Shown here in pieces: positions 32,877 through 45,687 of a DNA stretch of 64,000 bases. Each line of letters begins with the position of its first letter. Within the stretch, counting starts at the first letter, position 1. The notes beneath the pieces were generated by a model, which did no database searches, was not told the DNA's origin, and saw only the letters and a program-made list of their open reading frames with translations. Made by a program: the position numbers and the translations under genes. The stretch is from Lepidonotus clava (lineage: Eukaryota; Annelida; Polychaeta; Phyllodocida; Polynoidae): contig OW387139.1 in assembly GCA_936440205.1 (NCBI GenBank), positions 40,512,378-40,576,377 of the forward strand, in the 5' to 3' direction.

Positions 32877-35800
32877 TTTCTCTAGAAAAAGCAAAGGGGA
32901 TTGGAACATGAATTTGGTATTACTTTGTATGGAAACGATTTTCAAGAAAGGTGGCCGTGACCACAATTTATGAAAGAATTACACTACTCAACTTCGGCTG
33001 CAATATTTGCTCGATATGACAATATCACAAACAGTTCATATGCAGGAGTAATATTATTGTTAAAAAATGGCCATTTGGACTATCTCACATATAGATGCGT
33101 AACAAAGAATTGTATCTCTAATATGTATAACTTCTCAACGACATCATCATATCGCAGCTCAAGTCATGCAGTGTAATACAACATTAAGCCTAGCTTGTAT
33201 TGGTCCTAGTACAACATGCACACAATGTCATCTGATTCTGAAAGGAACAAATGCTCCCGTTTAGTTTGCTTCAGAGAAATCGATGGTGTGTGGTTACATT
33301 AATCAACACGTTTAGGCACGTATGGACAAAGGAATCCAAAGGTAATGGTGCCAATGTTGACCATGGGCTGTTACGAGTTCTGTAAACGTTGTCATAATAC
33401 GAGGTATAGATCTTACCGATCAGATGGACGACAAATATCAGGGGTCACCTTATGAGAGCTCTGAGCTCCAAGGTCCAAGCCGAGAATGATTCTGAACTGA
33501 TCGGCCGCTACTGATGCCAATGTTATCTTATTTAATTCTTGCAATTGCTTCATTCCGGAGAACGTTACATCGTTACAAATGCTTACTATTTCAGGGTAAA
33601 CTTGTTTAATATAGTGCACATCATATTTTATATATTGCACATATGTTGTGATCATCTATATATACAAATATATTCAGCAGTGTTGTTATCTCCACAGAAT
33701 TCTCCCAACCACGGATGGCCATTTTCATGAGTTTTACCTGCAGGTTAACCTAAAACAGGGTGCATGCTGGGTAATATGACGACAAAACCCAATGCTTCAG
33801 TATAGACATTTTCAGAAATATTATCATAATTAAATTTTGTAGATTAACATTGTTAAAAACAAACCATCATTATTTTTAAAATTAGTATCCATGTCCACTA
33901 ATATTTCCTGAGCCAAATGAAAATGCATTCGTTGTAGATGGATTTATAACAATTATTTGCTAATTTTGCAGGGGATTTGTAGACAAAATCAGTGCAAATT
34001 AGCCTGCAGGTCCTTAAAATGGTAGAAATCAGCTATCCATGGTAGGGAGAATTAGGTATACAACACGGCACTGATCAATCTGTATCAAATAATATGCCTT
34101 GGTATAACAGGAAATTGATATAGACCATTGATTTTGTCTTTCCAATTACAGTGCGATTAGGAGGAACACAGTTATTCAATCTAATGAATGATACAAATAT
34201 TGTCAAGCAACCCAAGCAATATTATGTATGCTCATATTGCAATGCCTTTTGGATGAGGTGAAGCAAAAGAAAGATGTGAAATACAATACCTATTTTCGCA
34301 TTTACCAATTGATATTTTATGAAGCAAACATCAACTAGTTATAACGGGTTCTTAAATAGCTCCATAAATATCTAAGAAGAAATATGGAGTAAAAAGCAGA
34401 TATTGAAAAACTGCGTGAACAGCAGGTCCCTTGGCAGAGTTGCACCTGTCCTTACATGCCGTTATTTTTTTCATTATTTATCAAATCCTCCTTTGACATA
34501 CAGCTTTATTGATTTTCTGACGACGCAGACTGATGGGGGACCGCCGGCACGGATTGGTAGGGCTTGATTCTGCGGTTTAAAAGCTTAGTTTATGATCAGA
34601 ACACATCTGGCTTTAATAGTTATTGCACGTGCTTATTGACTGGTATACCTCATATAAAACAGCTAGCTTAAACTGAAATTGAAAATACCTCCTCATTTAT
34701 ACCTTCCAGTAAGCAGCTTTGTAAGAGACCATTTGAATGTTATGTGAGAATGAAATGTTTCGGGTGGCATTCAACCCTCTCTTGCTGAAAATATAGGATA
34801 CAATTATTCCCGAAGGAAAAAAGACCCTGAATTTCGAATGCTGCAGGCCGTATTGGAATAGCCCTCTTAGAAGCTGCATGTGATAGCATTTAAGGAAGCG
34901 TACCACTAGAAAAAAAGATCAACTGTCCACTACCATTGCAACTTAAATAATCAATCTTGTGGGTAAGGGATTACGTTTCTATTTAATAAGATATACTACT
35001 TTTGATAGGTCTGTCATATGGTTAATTGCTAACTTTTTACAATTTATAGTGTTTTTTTCAGCAGTTATATCATATTCTTCAGGAAATTGTATCGAGGACT
35101 TTTTTTTCCAAAAAAGAGAACATAAATCAAAGATTGTTTTGTACAGATCATTGGACTCATATCCCCTGCGTTGAGATTTATGTTTGAGACAGCAATGATG
35201 CTATCATTACAACAGAAATGATATCAGGTTTTCTGTCCATCAATTACATTTGCAAGTGACAAATATCCCTTAAAGTATTCCATAAATAAACATTGCTAGA
35301 CCAATCTTTCATTTATGTATCAGCCCTGCCACTCAAGCAGTAGACTAGTACTTCACCTATTTATCAGTTCTGCCATTATAACAGTAAAAACATTGCATGG
35401 CAAAACACCACATACTTAGAGCCTCAAAGAATTGCATCCAGGCGTGGCATCTAAGATACATAGTAGTGTTGAAAGCCACTGACAGTTGGGACTTAAGTAT
35501 TAAGTCTCTGGTGGGTTTCACAGACTCACGTAGTGGAGTCTGTTTTATCTCATTTGAAGCCTTCCCTCCCACTTACAGTCATGGAGTTTTTTCCTGCTTT
35601 ATTTTAGACCAGCAATAGGCATTGGCAGTGGGCAATAGGATATCTCCTAGGGGTTACTGATTATGCATGTCGCCACTAAGCTTGTAGGTGGCGTTTAAAC
35701 GCTGTGGGAGGTGAATGACTTTTTCTGCTTATGGGAGCATCAGTTGTTCTCACGGCTTAGGTCTGTAGGAAAGGTCGTAAAAACCAGTCAGAATCAGGAA

Positions 35801-35898
35801 GAAATATTGGAATTAAGACACAGGATTTCCACGAATAAGGAGTTGCATTGAACAAATATCTAACACTATTAGATATTTTTCAACATATTTTATACATA
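32877..35898. other. Gene-free stretch
   Basis: AT-rich DNA. About 34440-34600 is more complex (ACATGCCGTTATTTTTTTCA, GATTTTCTGACGACGCAGAC) and could be regulatory. Open frames of 60-80 codons on both strands overlap each other and look like chance. Confidence 0.4.
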
Positions 35899-36018
35899 TT
35901 TCTGATCACATCACTTATTGGCACATAATTATTTCTGATCACATCACTTATTGACACATATTTCTGATCACATCACTTATTGGCACATAAGTCTGATCAC
36001 ATCGCGTAGTGGCACACC
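35899..36018. repeat. Four-copy minisatellite, 29-33 bp unit
   Basis: TCTGATCACATCACTTATTG plus GCACATA repeats from 35901, 35934, 35963 and 35992. The last copy is more diverged (CATCGCGTAGTGGCACA). Confidence 0.92.
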
Positions 36019-37067
36019 TCATTTTTAGCTATTTCAGTTTTTTCCCTCGATGATTTCTGATTCTGTCTGCCTCAACAACGACATCCGACCATGAAAAATA
36101 CGTACATCCCTTAACTGTATACGTTCACAATTCCCGTTATTATGTTCTATTCTTTGAGCACATTGCGTAAACAGTTTGTTTCTATTCAATAGATCATTAG
36201 GCTGTAAAATGCTGATGCAATCTAATACGTTAATAGATAGTTCTCAAATAACATACTGCATCAGGGATTTGCTCTGCCATGAAGCTCAAACAGTTAAATG
36301 GCGATTTTAGTGTAAACGTTTAAAAGCTAAAAGTTGTTTGAGCTCAAGAAACACACAAAAGCCATTGTGTTCCCAACAGACAAACGGCTTTCCTTAACAT
36401 GAAATAGTAATCTGACAATGGCATAATGTTCACTTTGTCGGCTTAATATTAAAAACATTTGCTTTTATAAAGGGACCTAATACATTGTCTCTGCGGAATG
36501 TACTATAGATATGCAGAACAGAAGAAATCCAGACAAGACATCCAACATTCAAGTCTGTTTAACTTTGCTCAGATTCTGCTCTGCATTTCTGGCAAATACA
36601 GCCCCACTAAATCCGATATATAAGTACAGATGACCCAAGGAGATTGTTAGTCCTATTGATGTCATGGTTATCTCATTTTTACAATCTCCGTATATGTCAG
36701 ACAAACTGACGGAGAAATGGTCACTAATGAGTTTCTTTCATAATAGGAGATAGGTTCATTTACAAGTATTCTGGTGTGTAACATGCTTCATTATATTACG
36801 TTCCTGTTCTCAATTTCAATAGAGATGATTACAGCAGTGCACCTATTGTTGCATAGGGTTAGCTAAAGAAAGGCGAAGGTCCAGTTAGTCAAGAGTTGGG
36901 TACTGGCGCTTTCAAATAGGCCTAGGAACACAGCAAAGATATGCCTCACATCGTTACAAATTTGCTTCGGCACGACATAATATCCATTTCATCAGTTTGT
37001 TACTGCGCCTTTGTTTAGAATACAATCGAGTGTAAATGAATATAAATGAAGGTGCAGCGGTACAGGC
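36019..37067. other. Gene-free stretch
   Basis: AT-rich, no recognisable gene or repeat. Confidence 0.4.
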
Positions 37068-37070
37068 TTA

Positions 37071-38059
37071 AGCCCCATACCCACTACCCATTTTACTGCC
37101 GATGGGCGACGGACGACTAATGCCGCGTCCCCACTTGGGCTACTAACGACGGCGACTAACGTTAGTCGTCCGACGATTAAAGAATTTAGTACGTCGTCGG
37201 GCGACCAACTTATGGCCGGGCTACTAAGCAACTAATCGCCACGTTGGGACGCTCTTGTAGTTATTGTTAGTTGGTTGCTGGACGACGTACCAAAGTGTCC
37301 TCTAGTCGCCCGGCGACCAACTTATCACCTGTGGCCATAGAACAATATTAAACATGTCAAATATTTTGCCCCAAACCCACGGCAACTAAGGGTTTGGTCG
37401 CCAGACATCACGACGCCAGTGTGGAGTTGGTCGCCCGGCTACTAAGTACCTTGGTCGCCCGACGACTTCACGAATTTGGTCGCCGAAGTGGGGACCCGGC
37501 ATAACAGGTATTGAAAGAATCGGCGTCAAAATCACCTGTAAAATCACCTATAAAATCGCCCGTAAAATATCAAACTTGCTTGATATTACAGTCAGTAAGA
37601 CATCACCCATCGTCACTTAGATTTTTACAAATTTGGTCACAGCTACTGCACGACAGCCAATCTAGACAATTGTGCCCGAGTCTGCTAACAGATAAACATT
37701 AAAATCAGCCAATTCTACAGCCCATACCCACTAGGCGATTTTGCGGGCAACAGGCGGCGGCACGAGGGTCAAATCGCCCAGCAATTCTGATAGCTTGGCG
37801 ATTCCTAGTGGGTACAGTATATTGGAATGTGCATTTTTTTTATCTGAACCAGTGCTAAAATCGGCCGAATCTTCAAGTAGAATGGGCCGATTTCAGGGCC
37901 AATGTAGGCCGACTCAACCAAAATCGCCTAGTCGGTATGTCGCTTAAGGGTCGAATCGACCAATTTTAGCAGCGATTCAGATCAAATATGCACATTCCAA
38001 TATACACCGGCAACCTTGAGATTGGCCGATTTTGGCTTCGACCTAGTGGGTATGGGGCT
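37071..38059. mobile_element. Composite nest of AGCCC-TACCCAC MITEs
   Basis: Outermost ends are AGCCCCATACCCACTACCCA (37071) and, complemented, AGCCCCATACCCACTAGGTC (38059). Flanks are TTA on the left and TAA on the right. A further left end, AGCCCATACCCACTAGGCGA, starts at 37719, and CCTAGTGGGTACAG near 37804-37817 is its possible partner. An inner palindrome pairs ATATTGGAATGTGCATTTT (from about 37819) with AAATATGCACATTCCAATAT (about 37984-38003). GGCGATTTT, AAATCGGCC and AAAATCACC words repeat throughout. The locus is best read as two or more related insertions, one of which was split by the element at 37121-37501. Confidence 0.7.
37118..37504. mobile_element. TGCCGNGTCCCCACTT MITE, nested, exact TAA duplication
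   Basis: The body is 37121-37501 (381 bp). The left end is TGCCGCGTCCCCACTTGGGC and the complement of the right end is TGCCGGGTCCCCACTTCGGC. TAA lies on both sides (37118-37120, 37502-37504). The interior repeats GGTCGCC, CGGGCGACCAACTTAT, ACTAACG and CCCGGCTACTAAG words in both orientations. It is inserted in the older composite element. Confidence 0.87.
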
Positions 38060-38062
38060 TAA

Positions 38063-38922
38063 GTCTATTAATTGTCTAGATCTGGGAGAGGCGACGGTCG
38101 GGGAGGGATACAGATTTGTAATAGATCCCCATGTAATTACCTGATTAACGACAGTCCATTTAATTACTGGGAGAAAGTGTGTCGCCTCTAATCCCTATAC
38201 TGTTCTTTTTCTATAGTCAGCACAGGATTTCAGCGTCTTACAATGCATTAAATCCGTGTTTTAAATACATGCTTTACCAGTCTTTACAAGGGTAGGGTAC
38301 AAGGCTATGTAGTCTCCCCCCACCCTCTTAAAGCCATCTATGGTAGAGCACAATATGCTTGAAAATGTAATAGCGGAGATTAATACGTTTACTGCGTATC
38401 TAGGATTAATGTACATTCTACCATACTCCCAATTATGTCACAGAAGACATAAGGACTTATACCAAGGAAGTTATCTTGTTGGATTACCCTAGTTCACGTT
38501 GTGCTCGTTGTTTGAATACAGTTGACCTAGCCCTATTTATCTATACAGAGAACTAGTTCAACCCAATGTAGCTAAACCCAAGCTTGCACAGGCAACCCCT
38601 TCATTGAGAGGCACACCCTTCTAAGCATGAACATACTGTTGTTGTTTTATCTGTTTTTAATGTGTCAGCTGTCCTTTGAAGAATGAAGTATGTGTCGTAT
38701 TGAGTCTTAATCAATACCACTGACACTGATGAACGGCGCATCTCCCTGCCAAGGAACATTGATCAAAGAAAGTGTTTTTAATGACAGAATGTTGAGAAGC
38801 TAGGAAGGGGGAGGGGCTATGTGGCGGTGGATAAAATATGTGTGTTGGTGTGGATTTGGGTGTGTGGATGGTTGTATGTGGGTTGGTGTATGTGCATGTG
38901 CATATCCGTGTGTATGTAGGTC
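38063..38922. other. Gene-free stretch
   Basis: No gene is seen. A GTGTGG/GTGTATGTG-rich lead-in to the (TG)n run starts near 38838. Confidence 0.4.
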
Positions 38923-38940
38923 TGTGTGTGTGTGTGTGTG

Positions 38941-38982
<42 letters not shown>
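38923..38982. repeat. (TG)n microsatellite
   Basis: An almost pure TG run of about 60 bases, with one TGCG interruption. It is followed by GTGGACAGGGATTGGTTGTA, which resembles the sequence beside the (CA)n run at 57046 read on the other strand. Confidence 0.95.
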
Positions 38983-38983
<1 letters not shown>

Positions 38984-39003
38984 ACAGGGATTGGTTGTAT
39001 AGG

Positions 39004-39067
39004 GTAGGTCTAGTACGCTGCACCTGCTATCAAGCCTTCATATATGTCATATTCAACTCCAAAATGC
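39004..39067. repeat. 62-bp dispersed repeat beside microsatellites, copy 1
   Basis: TAGGTCTAGTACGCTGCACC followed by TGCTATCAAGCCTTCATATA and so on matches the complement of 56609-56671 with about five differences. It lies between two (TG)n runs. Confidence 0.85.
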
Positions 39068-39129
39068 TGTGTGTGTGTGTGTGTGTGTGTGTGTCTGTGT
39101 CTGTGTCTGTGTGTGTATGTGTGTGTGTG
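39068..39129. repeat. (TG)n microsatellite, interrupted
   Basis: A TG run with TCTG interruptions every six bases in its second half. Confidence 0.95.
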
Positions 39130-40440
39130 CCTTTGTACACATGTGTCACATAGATGTCAATGTCACTTTATAGCTATAGGTTTTATCATGGACCTTAGCT
39201 ATACCAACATCGTTGCCTGACCTACATGTTTATTGGACATATAGAGTGAACCATGATAAAGAACAGAGGAACATGTGTTGGATCTGCTTTCTTTCAACTA
39301 TGGACATGGTATGTTTATACCCTAAAGGTGATTTTTAGGAAAGCAAATAAATCGATCCCACCTTACACTTTGGATGAACCCTGTGCCCCCAACAGGGTCA
39401 TGTAAGGCCAGGTGTGTGGTGCAATTTCTATGGAACATTACACGTAAAAGATCCCTTCCTTGTCTTCGAAAAGGGTAGGGTAGGGATCTCAGTGTTCCCC
39501 TAATTCATCCCAAAGATCCAGTCACTCCAGTTTGTTAATTATGTCCAAATTTGTTCTCTTCCAAGACAGAAAACGTCAAAAATATTTTTCCAATTGGAAA
39601 TAACCTTAGATGTTGATAAAACATAAAACAACCAATACTTACTCACTATGGGCAGTTTCATGGAAGGCTGTAGATAATTTCAACCTTTTGTATCAAATAT
39701 GGTTATCAATAGTATACATGTATGTATGTTGCACAACATCAGAATTTTACAGATAACCCCAAGTTTCATAATCTCAGTTTCTAAATGCCATGATTACTTT
39801 CAACGATTCATACCATCGTCCCCATAGATTATTGCAGAATAGTTCACCTTTTGAGAAACTTCCTCTGCATTATCAAAGGTTTAAGAAATTCAGGTAATCA
39901 TACTATCTTATTACAAAATAAGTTTTACATGGCCTTTCAAAGGATATTATCATACCCATACAGACAGGTGAGTTGAAAGAATGTCTTACATGTAAGTAAA
40001 CTTTCAAGGCATTAGCAGCCTTGTGTTGTTTTTACTAAAAAGATTTAATGAGGGTAGAACTAAAGGCTCCTCAAAAAGCTCTCACCAAGTCTCCTTTGCT
40101 ATGACCTTTAGGGAGATATCTACTACCAAGGCAGGGAGTGATCCCTTATCTTTTAATGAGAAGGTCGTCGTTCTTCTACTAGTACTACATTTACAGCAGA
40201 GCCATATACTTTATGAAGACCTGCTTTGCTCTGACGGAGTGCAGTTGATGCATATATATAATGTTGGTATATCCTGGTTTCTCCTTGAATAGTTATACGG
40301 TATAGGTAGAATCACATTTCTCTTGGAAGAAACATATTTTCTGATATGTAAATGAATGCACAGTGAATACCTAGTGTTAATTGTTATGGTTATGGAATAA
40401 ATTATGTGAGTGCACATCATTTATATTGGACAACACTGCA
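39130..40440. other. Gene-free stretch
   Basis: No gene is recognised. At about 39340-39490 the phrase TACACGTAAAAGATCCCTTC looks like a dispersed-repeat tail, but I cannot define its ends. The 89-codon frame at 40023-40292 is unrecognised. Confidence 0.35.
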
Positions 40441-40663
40441 GGGCCCATATCTTCACAACTAATTTGGTTGATCAGGTAAATCTTGATCAGGGTCTTACAA
40501 TTAGAAATTCTGTCTATCATGAATAAATTTCATATCTTAGTATCCCTCTTTGATACTATTTTGCAATAATATTGTCAATTTTGGTAGATTACAAAATTGC
40601 TGATCTTGTGGCCCTGATCAGAATTTCCATGATCAGCCAAATTAGTTACAAAGATATGGGCCC
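40441..40663. mobile_element. GGGCCCATATCTT MITE (223 bp)
   Basis: The left end is GGGCCCATATCTTCACAACT and the complement of the right end is GGGCCCATATCTTTGTAACT. Pairing extends 34 bases through AATTTGGTTGATCA and includes CTTGATCAGGG / CCCTGATCAG blocks. Flanks are CTGCA and AGCTG, with no clear duplication. Confidence 0.83.
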
Positions 40664-42230
40664 AGCTGATTTAAACGATTGGAGTTTGATCATGCTTATT
40701 TCATGTATATACAGGTTTGCTTAGAAATGGAGGATATGAAACATATATATCCAGGAATGAAATGGTTTGATATATTCAGGAATGCACTATATGTAGGCCT
40801 ACCCACATTTATGAGCTCCTGACCCATATAATGTGATTACAAATGGTGGAAGGAAATGTGCATGTACTTAATCAATACCAAGCAATCAATCAGTGTTACT
40901 CGAATTATGTCAGATCAGGTCACTCCCCAATATTTGCACTTAACTATTAACCATCTCATGTTTTCCTATCCCTTACCACGTGTACCCTTCTACCTTCTCA
41001 CCCTTTCTCCAATTATTTTCGACTTTGCTCATTTGCAAAGAACGGTATACCCCGATGTGCTCCTAAAGGCCGTATCCCACATCCTGAAAGAGCTCCGCCG
41101 ATTCAAAGCCAATACACAATTGCAAAGGGCAATTTAAAATCACGGGTACTGGCAGCAAAATTTACCAACATGTTGGAAAATATTTCCTGCTAATTATAAT
41201 ATTGCCACTCAATTTCATTGCTATTCGGCAACCTGCATTTTTGGTATACTCTCATACCCGTTCAGTGCCGAAAGATAAAGTAGTTTTTTTTTGTTTTGTT
41301 TTTAAATGACTTCACGCGTACACATGTTCTTCCAGTCAAGGTGAGATTAGAGTACAAAAATAGAATATAATATAACATATAATGATGCCCGAGGTATTAT
41401 GTGTAGGATGAGGATTAATGAGATTGATGAGAATGTGTTGGTGACTCTGATATAGACCGTTACCCTGGAGAGGCTCAATTTCGGCAGTGCGCACCATTGG
41501 CAAGTGATGTATGGCCCTTACACCTTTATTCAATAGGCCGGTTGTTCTATGTAAATCTTACATCCTATACAACATTCAAACGACGATTAAAACCTTTGTA
41601 GTGATGACTAATAAATCTATGCTTAGCCTTTATTTCTCTTGCTAAAAATGGTCAGCTGACTTTCTTAGCCTCAGCCGGTGAGGTGTAATTTGTCCTAGTG
41701 GATATATGGCTGACAATTATTCCCTGTTCCTTGGTTCTATTGTATCTTCTATGAAGCATTTCCTTCCGTGGGTTTACCCACGTCCAACCCATTACTGTAC
41801 CCAGCTTTAAGCCACCCTTCTTCATCAATGTGTCAGGTATTCTGTCTTTGTGAAAGAACGCATGTCATATGGTACTCAAACATACACCTTCATAGAGGGA
41901 GAAGATAGCAGCTGCGACCTCATCCTTTATGTCGTAAGTGACAATATAATGTATCTCAGTTTGTCATTTTGTTGGGTTGCAGTACAGTTCATTTCCTATA
42001 ACTAACTACATGGTGATTATGGCACAATGCAATACTGACTGTCAATTTTACAAACAATACTAAAATCCTGGAAAACCTTGCACTTAACGGTTATGTATCC
42101 CAACATTTATAAATTGATTCGGCATGTCGAAAGTTCAAGGACTGGAACTGAAACTGTCATCACTGATTAGTACACCTATCAAAGCAAACAATCCCTCTGA
42201 ATTAAGAAATTGCAGAGAAGCTACTCAGCT
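40664..42230. other. Gene-free stretch
   Basis: AT-rich DNA. An orphan MITE-like end, TAAAGGCCGTATCCCACATC, sits at about 41065, with no partner found. Open frames (93 codons at 40856-41137) are unrecognised. Confidence 0.4.
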
Positions 42231-42323
42231 AAGGGGCGACGTAACAATACCTTTCTGAGAAGTTCTAATCATATTCTTGGCGTTCTGTGACGTTATTAGA
42301 ATGTTCTGTTACGTCACATCCTT
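42231..42323. mobile_element. AAGGNNNGACGTAACA hairpin MITE, copy 2 (93 bp)
   Basis: The left end is AAGGGGCGACGTAACA and the complement of the right end is AAGGATGTGACGTAACA. The interior shares AGTTCTAATCATATTCTTGG-type blocks and TTCTGTGACGTTA with the copy at 32789. It is very short for a mobile element, and no clear target duplication was found. Confidence 0.6.
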
Positions 42324-42980
42324 AGTTGGGTTGGCTATCGTTGTGTAACTTTGGGCCGAGTGCCTGGGCCGAGTTTTGCCCATTAAGTAAGTGGCAACCT
42401 ATCAAATCCTATTTCGATAAATATAAATCAACCCACATTCTGTAGGCTATTAACTTGCAAGTGTTTCATATTTTAGTAACCATAAGCTAAAATCTCATTT
42501 TCGATAAGCTAGAACTAACCTACTCAAACTCTGAAACAATTGCATATTATTTTGGCTATTAACTCGACGTTAATAACATTCAACGTAACCATGACCTCTT
42601 GATCCTCCATTAACTCTCAACCAAATAAATTCAATTTGCCAATACCCAATTCACTCATCACCTAAATGCAACATCAGGCTTGCAAGTGCATTTAGAGCAA
42701 ATTGAAGCAAATGGAGGTAATTTGATAGCGATTGACAATTTGAAAATTATCACGAGCTGGCAGGGTGCCTAGATGAGCTAGAGGAACACCCTGGGGGAAG
42801 GACGGTATGGGTGTGGTTGTGTAAGAGGAGTTTCAAGCATTGCAGACCTGCTGGAGACTTGCCTGAGAACTGCCAAGTGTGATCATGTGTACGGAATCTG
42901 TTGCTTGTAAGATAAGGAGACACGACGGTCGCAGAGTGAATTGGCATGGGCATGGGGAATGTTGGCAGTCAGCATTGGTG
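42324..42980. other. Gene-free stretch
   Basis: Nothing is recognised between the hairpin MITE and the AATAAGCCC element. Confidence 0.4.
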
Positions 42981-43334
42981 AATAAGCCCATTCCAGTTTA
43001 CACCAAAGTTAAAGTTTATCATCGAATATTTTAAAAGTTGCTTCTGTGGTTTTTCCATGAAGACAGTTGCATAATGCAAAATTAACTCAAGCAATTCGGT
43101 TGAGAAATTTCTTCCTAAAATTGTAACATGCAGATTTATATTTTGTTTTTTTCCCATAGGAACCAATGTTAAAGCCTATCAGCCCAACCTACAATGTCCG
43201 ACCCTATTTTGCCATGAAATACAAAATTTGTATTGGCTGGCAAACCTGCAAATCTAGCAATTGGTAAACTTTAAGAAATCATAATATTTAATCAATACTT
43301 GGGGATATAAGAAAACAACTGGGATGGGCTTATT
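42981..43334. mobile_element. AATAAGCCCATYCCA MITE, copy 1 (354 bp)
   Basis: The ends are AATAAGCCCATTCCAG and CTGGGATGGGCTTATT. The interior shares TTGGCTGGCAAACCTGCAAAT, GGAACCAATGTTAAAGCCTA and CCGACCCTATTTTGCC with the copy at 60506, in the opposite orientation. Confidence 0.85.
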
Positions 43335-43361
43335 AGGGAGTTACAAGGATGGGTTATATCA

Positions 43362-43606
43362 AGACTGTATTCCACATGTACCGATTTTGGTCATTCGCAA
43401 TATTCCACATACTGATTTTACTGCCGACTTGAATATCAGCAGTGGGAATGAATGTCAAATATTGGTATGTCATATATCAATAGAAAAGTCTTACAATTCT
43501 CTTTAGAATGGTACATAAGATGTAAGGTATCATGTTATATTCTCAGCGAAAATCAAACAAATACAAAATCGGCAGCATTAAACAGTCGGTATGTGAAATA
43601 CAGGCT
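43362..43606. mobile_element. CGATTTT MITE (family B), copy 3, diverged
   Basis: The left end is AGACTGTATTCCACATGTACCG followed by ATTTT; the complement of the right end is AGCCTGTATTTCACATACCG. Near 43400-43430 the left terminus is repeated inside the element (ATATTCCACATACTGATTTT followed by ACTGCCGA). Flanks are TCA and TTA. The central GGTATGTCATATATCAATAG / GAATGGTACATAAGATG block links it to the other copies. Confidence 0.6.
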
Positions 43607-45673
43607 TTACTATCATGTCCCGTTCGTGAGGCTATCGTTCTTCTTTTGAGATGCTTCCTCGACACTTTTGCAATGATCCTATCGCAATTTCAGATGTGAA
43701 AGATGTCTAGCGTTAGCTAGTCGCCTGCCAGTAGATAATCTCAAAGAAACTTTTACCAAGATGTTGGTAAGTTTTATCAGTCATGATTGTTTATCACAAA
43801 TTGAAATAGCATACCAGCAGCAGATGACAAAAAGACTTTTGCAGAGTGTAAGAGGGCCTTCAGTTCTTTGGCCGCGTGAATGTATCTTAGGCCTCAAGGC
43901 CAATGGACCTTAGCTGGGGGCTTTACTTGGGGAATTTGTTTTGCAGAAGGCCCTAGACGTTTGGTAGGAGTGTGGGGTTAAGCTTGGATTCAGGGTTTGG
44001 ATGTTGGCATGGGTTTAGGATTGAGCAGGTCTGAGGAGAATGTAGTTCCATCTTTTCTAGGCTGTGGTCCGGTATTTGAGGCCTAAGGTCCTATGTAAAA
44101 TGGCCCTACGGTAAAATCAAAATAGCTAGTGTTACTGCTAACCTGTGACTATTGATGAGGAACTATATATTTGCAAACTTCAGTAATTTTATTCATTGCA
44201 ATATCTTTATACAATTCAGGGCTTTAACCTAACAGATGATACATATGACTTGGGCAACTGGGATGTGAACTATGGCTTGGTAGTATATGAGCTCTGGCCT
44301 TTCAAGCTTATACCCAGAGGAGTTCTGCTGCTTGACTAACATAGTCGGCTGATCAAAGATATTAAGCAGGTGGTGTTTCTACCTGAATGGTCCCACAATG
44401 TACCTGGCAAAGGTTGCCTGGGTGTAGAATCGACTTGTCGGTATCCAAGGCATATATGCAACGTTATTTAACTGGCGCACAACAACGTCACTTAAACCTA
44501 TTGTTCTGGGATTGCACTGTGATCTTATTGTAATTTGCTGGTTATGTGCCTTCACTAAAAGTGATTACAACACTATGTATTGGCAAGGTCGCACCTAAAA
44601 TGGAACATAATGTGATTATAAAATTTTGGTTTGGTGAGTCTTAACACCACGAAAAATGACGTAACTGTTAAGTGAAAAAACCGGTACAGTTGTAGAACTT
44701 GCCTATTACATGGTGGCTTTCCTGGATATGTTAATCGAGAGCCAGTTGGCAGTACATGGAATTACCAGGTAAATCAGTGGCCAAATTACACACTAACGTT
44801 CGCGATCGTCAAGGTATGAATTATCCTAGAGGGCCTAGAGGCCTTGGGTCTCCTAGGATGTTACAACAGGGCACTGCGCAGTTAGCTTGTGAAGCCAGGT
44901 CTAGGGATCATTGCTTCAGTGAGTATCAGGATCTATGGGTTGGGGTCCAACCAAGATGTATACATTACCAAAAGGGGCAGAGGCGAGGGCCCAAGGCCAG
45001 GGACTGGTGTCAAGGACCACACACCAAGGGTGATGTTACATGTACAGACCCAGAGGGCATTAACGTACAACGATAAACAACTGGGTAATTAAAGGGGCGG
45101 ATTCATGATTTCGGGAAGAGAATTAGCCTGTTTTCTTTTATAAGTATATCTTCTGTACTATTACCTCCAAAATTATAATTGCTTGAAAAAAAGATTTCTA
45201 ACTATCTATCCTGTAGTATGTTCTTTCAATTGTACTAGGGATAGATCTATATAGGTAGTAAATGCTGTGCGTTTACACGAGCATGTATACGCATTATTTT
45301 AACTATGCTTTCTTTTGTAGCTGAAGTTCTCATCAACATCTTTCAAAAAGGAGAGCAAGGGGTTTAGGCCTCCTGAACTCCCTCCCCCCATCATTTAAAT
45401 GACAGCTGATGCTTGATTGTATATAGAATTCGAACACACGCACTAGTCAAAGCCTCCAACACTTACATCCATAGGTCACCAGTTGGACATGGAGGACAGA
45501 GACAGGGCAGGGATGGTGACCGCATTAGTAAAAGTGCCCTTTTTCTCCTCCCTTTGGCCACCACATCGGACATCAATCAATAGGGCCGTCCATCACCGGC
45601 CCCTCACCACGCCCACTGCCCGCCCTCACCCCGCCCCAACCATCAGCACCCTGCCCCGCCCATCAGGGGCCCT

Positions 45674-45687
45674 GTGACAGCTGTCAC
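45674..45687. promoter_or_regulatory. GTGACAGCTGTCAC palindrome (Meis/TGIF-like double site)
   Basis: This is a perfect 14-base palindrome made of two inverted TGACAG cores, the site bound by TALE homeodomain proteins of the Meis and TGIF type. It lies at the end of a GC-rich complex block (about 45474-45720), and a further TTGTCACTGC follows within 20 bases. Function is inferred from the motif only. Confidence 0.35.

Noticed and set aside
35899-36018. CRISPR-like regularly spaced repeat
   Set aside because: The units are head-to-tail without unique spacers; it is a minisatellite in animal DNA.
38817-39153. Cysteine/valine-repeat open frames
   Set aside because: They translate (TG)n microsatellites; the same holds for the frames over (CA)n at 56844-57164.
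44756-45092. Overlapping 106- and 67-codon frames with Gly/Pro-rich start
   Set aside because: The look of collagen is superficial; no Gly-X-Y periodicity is maintained.
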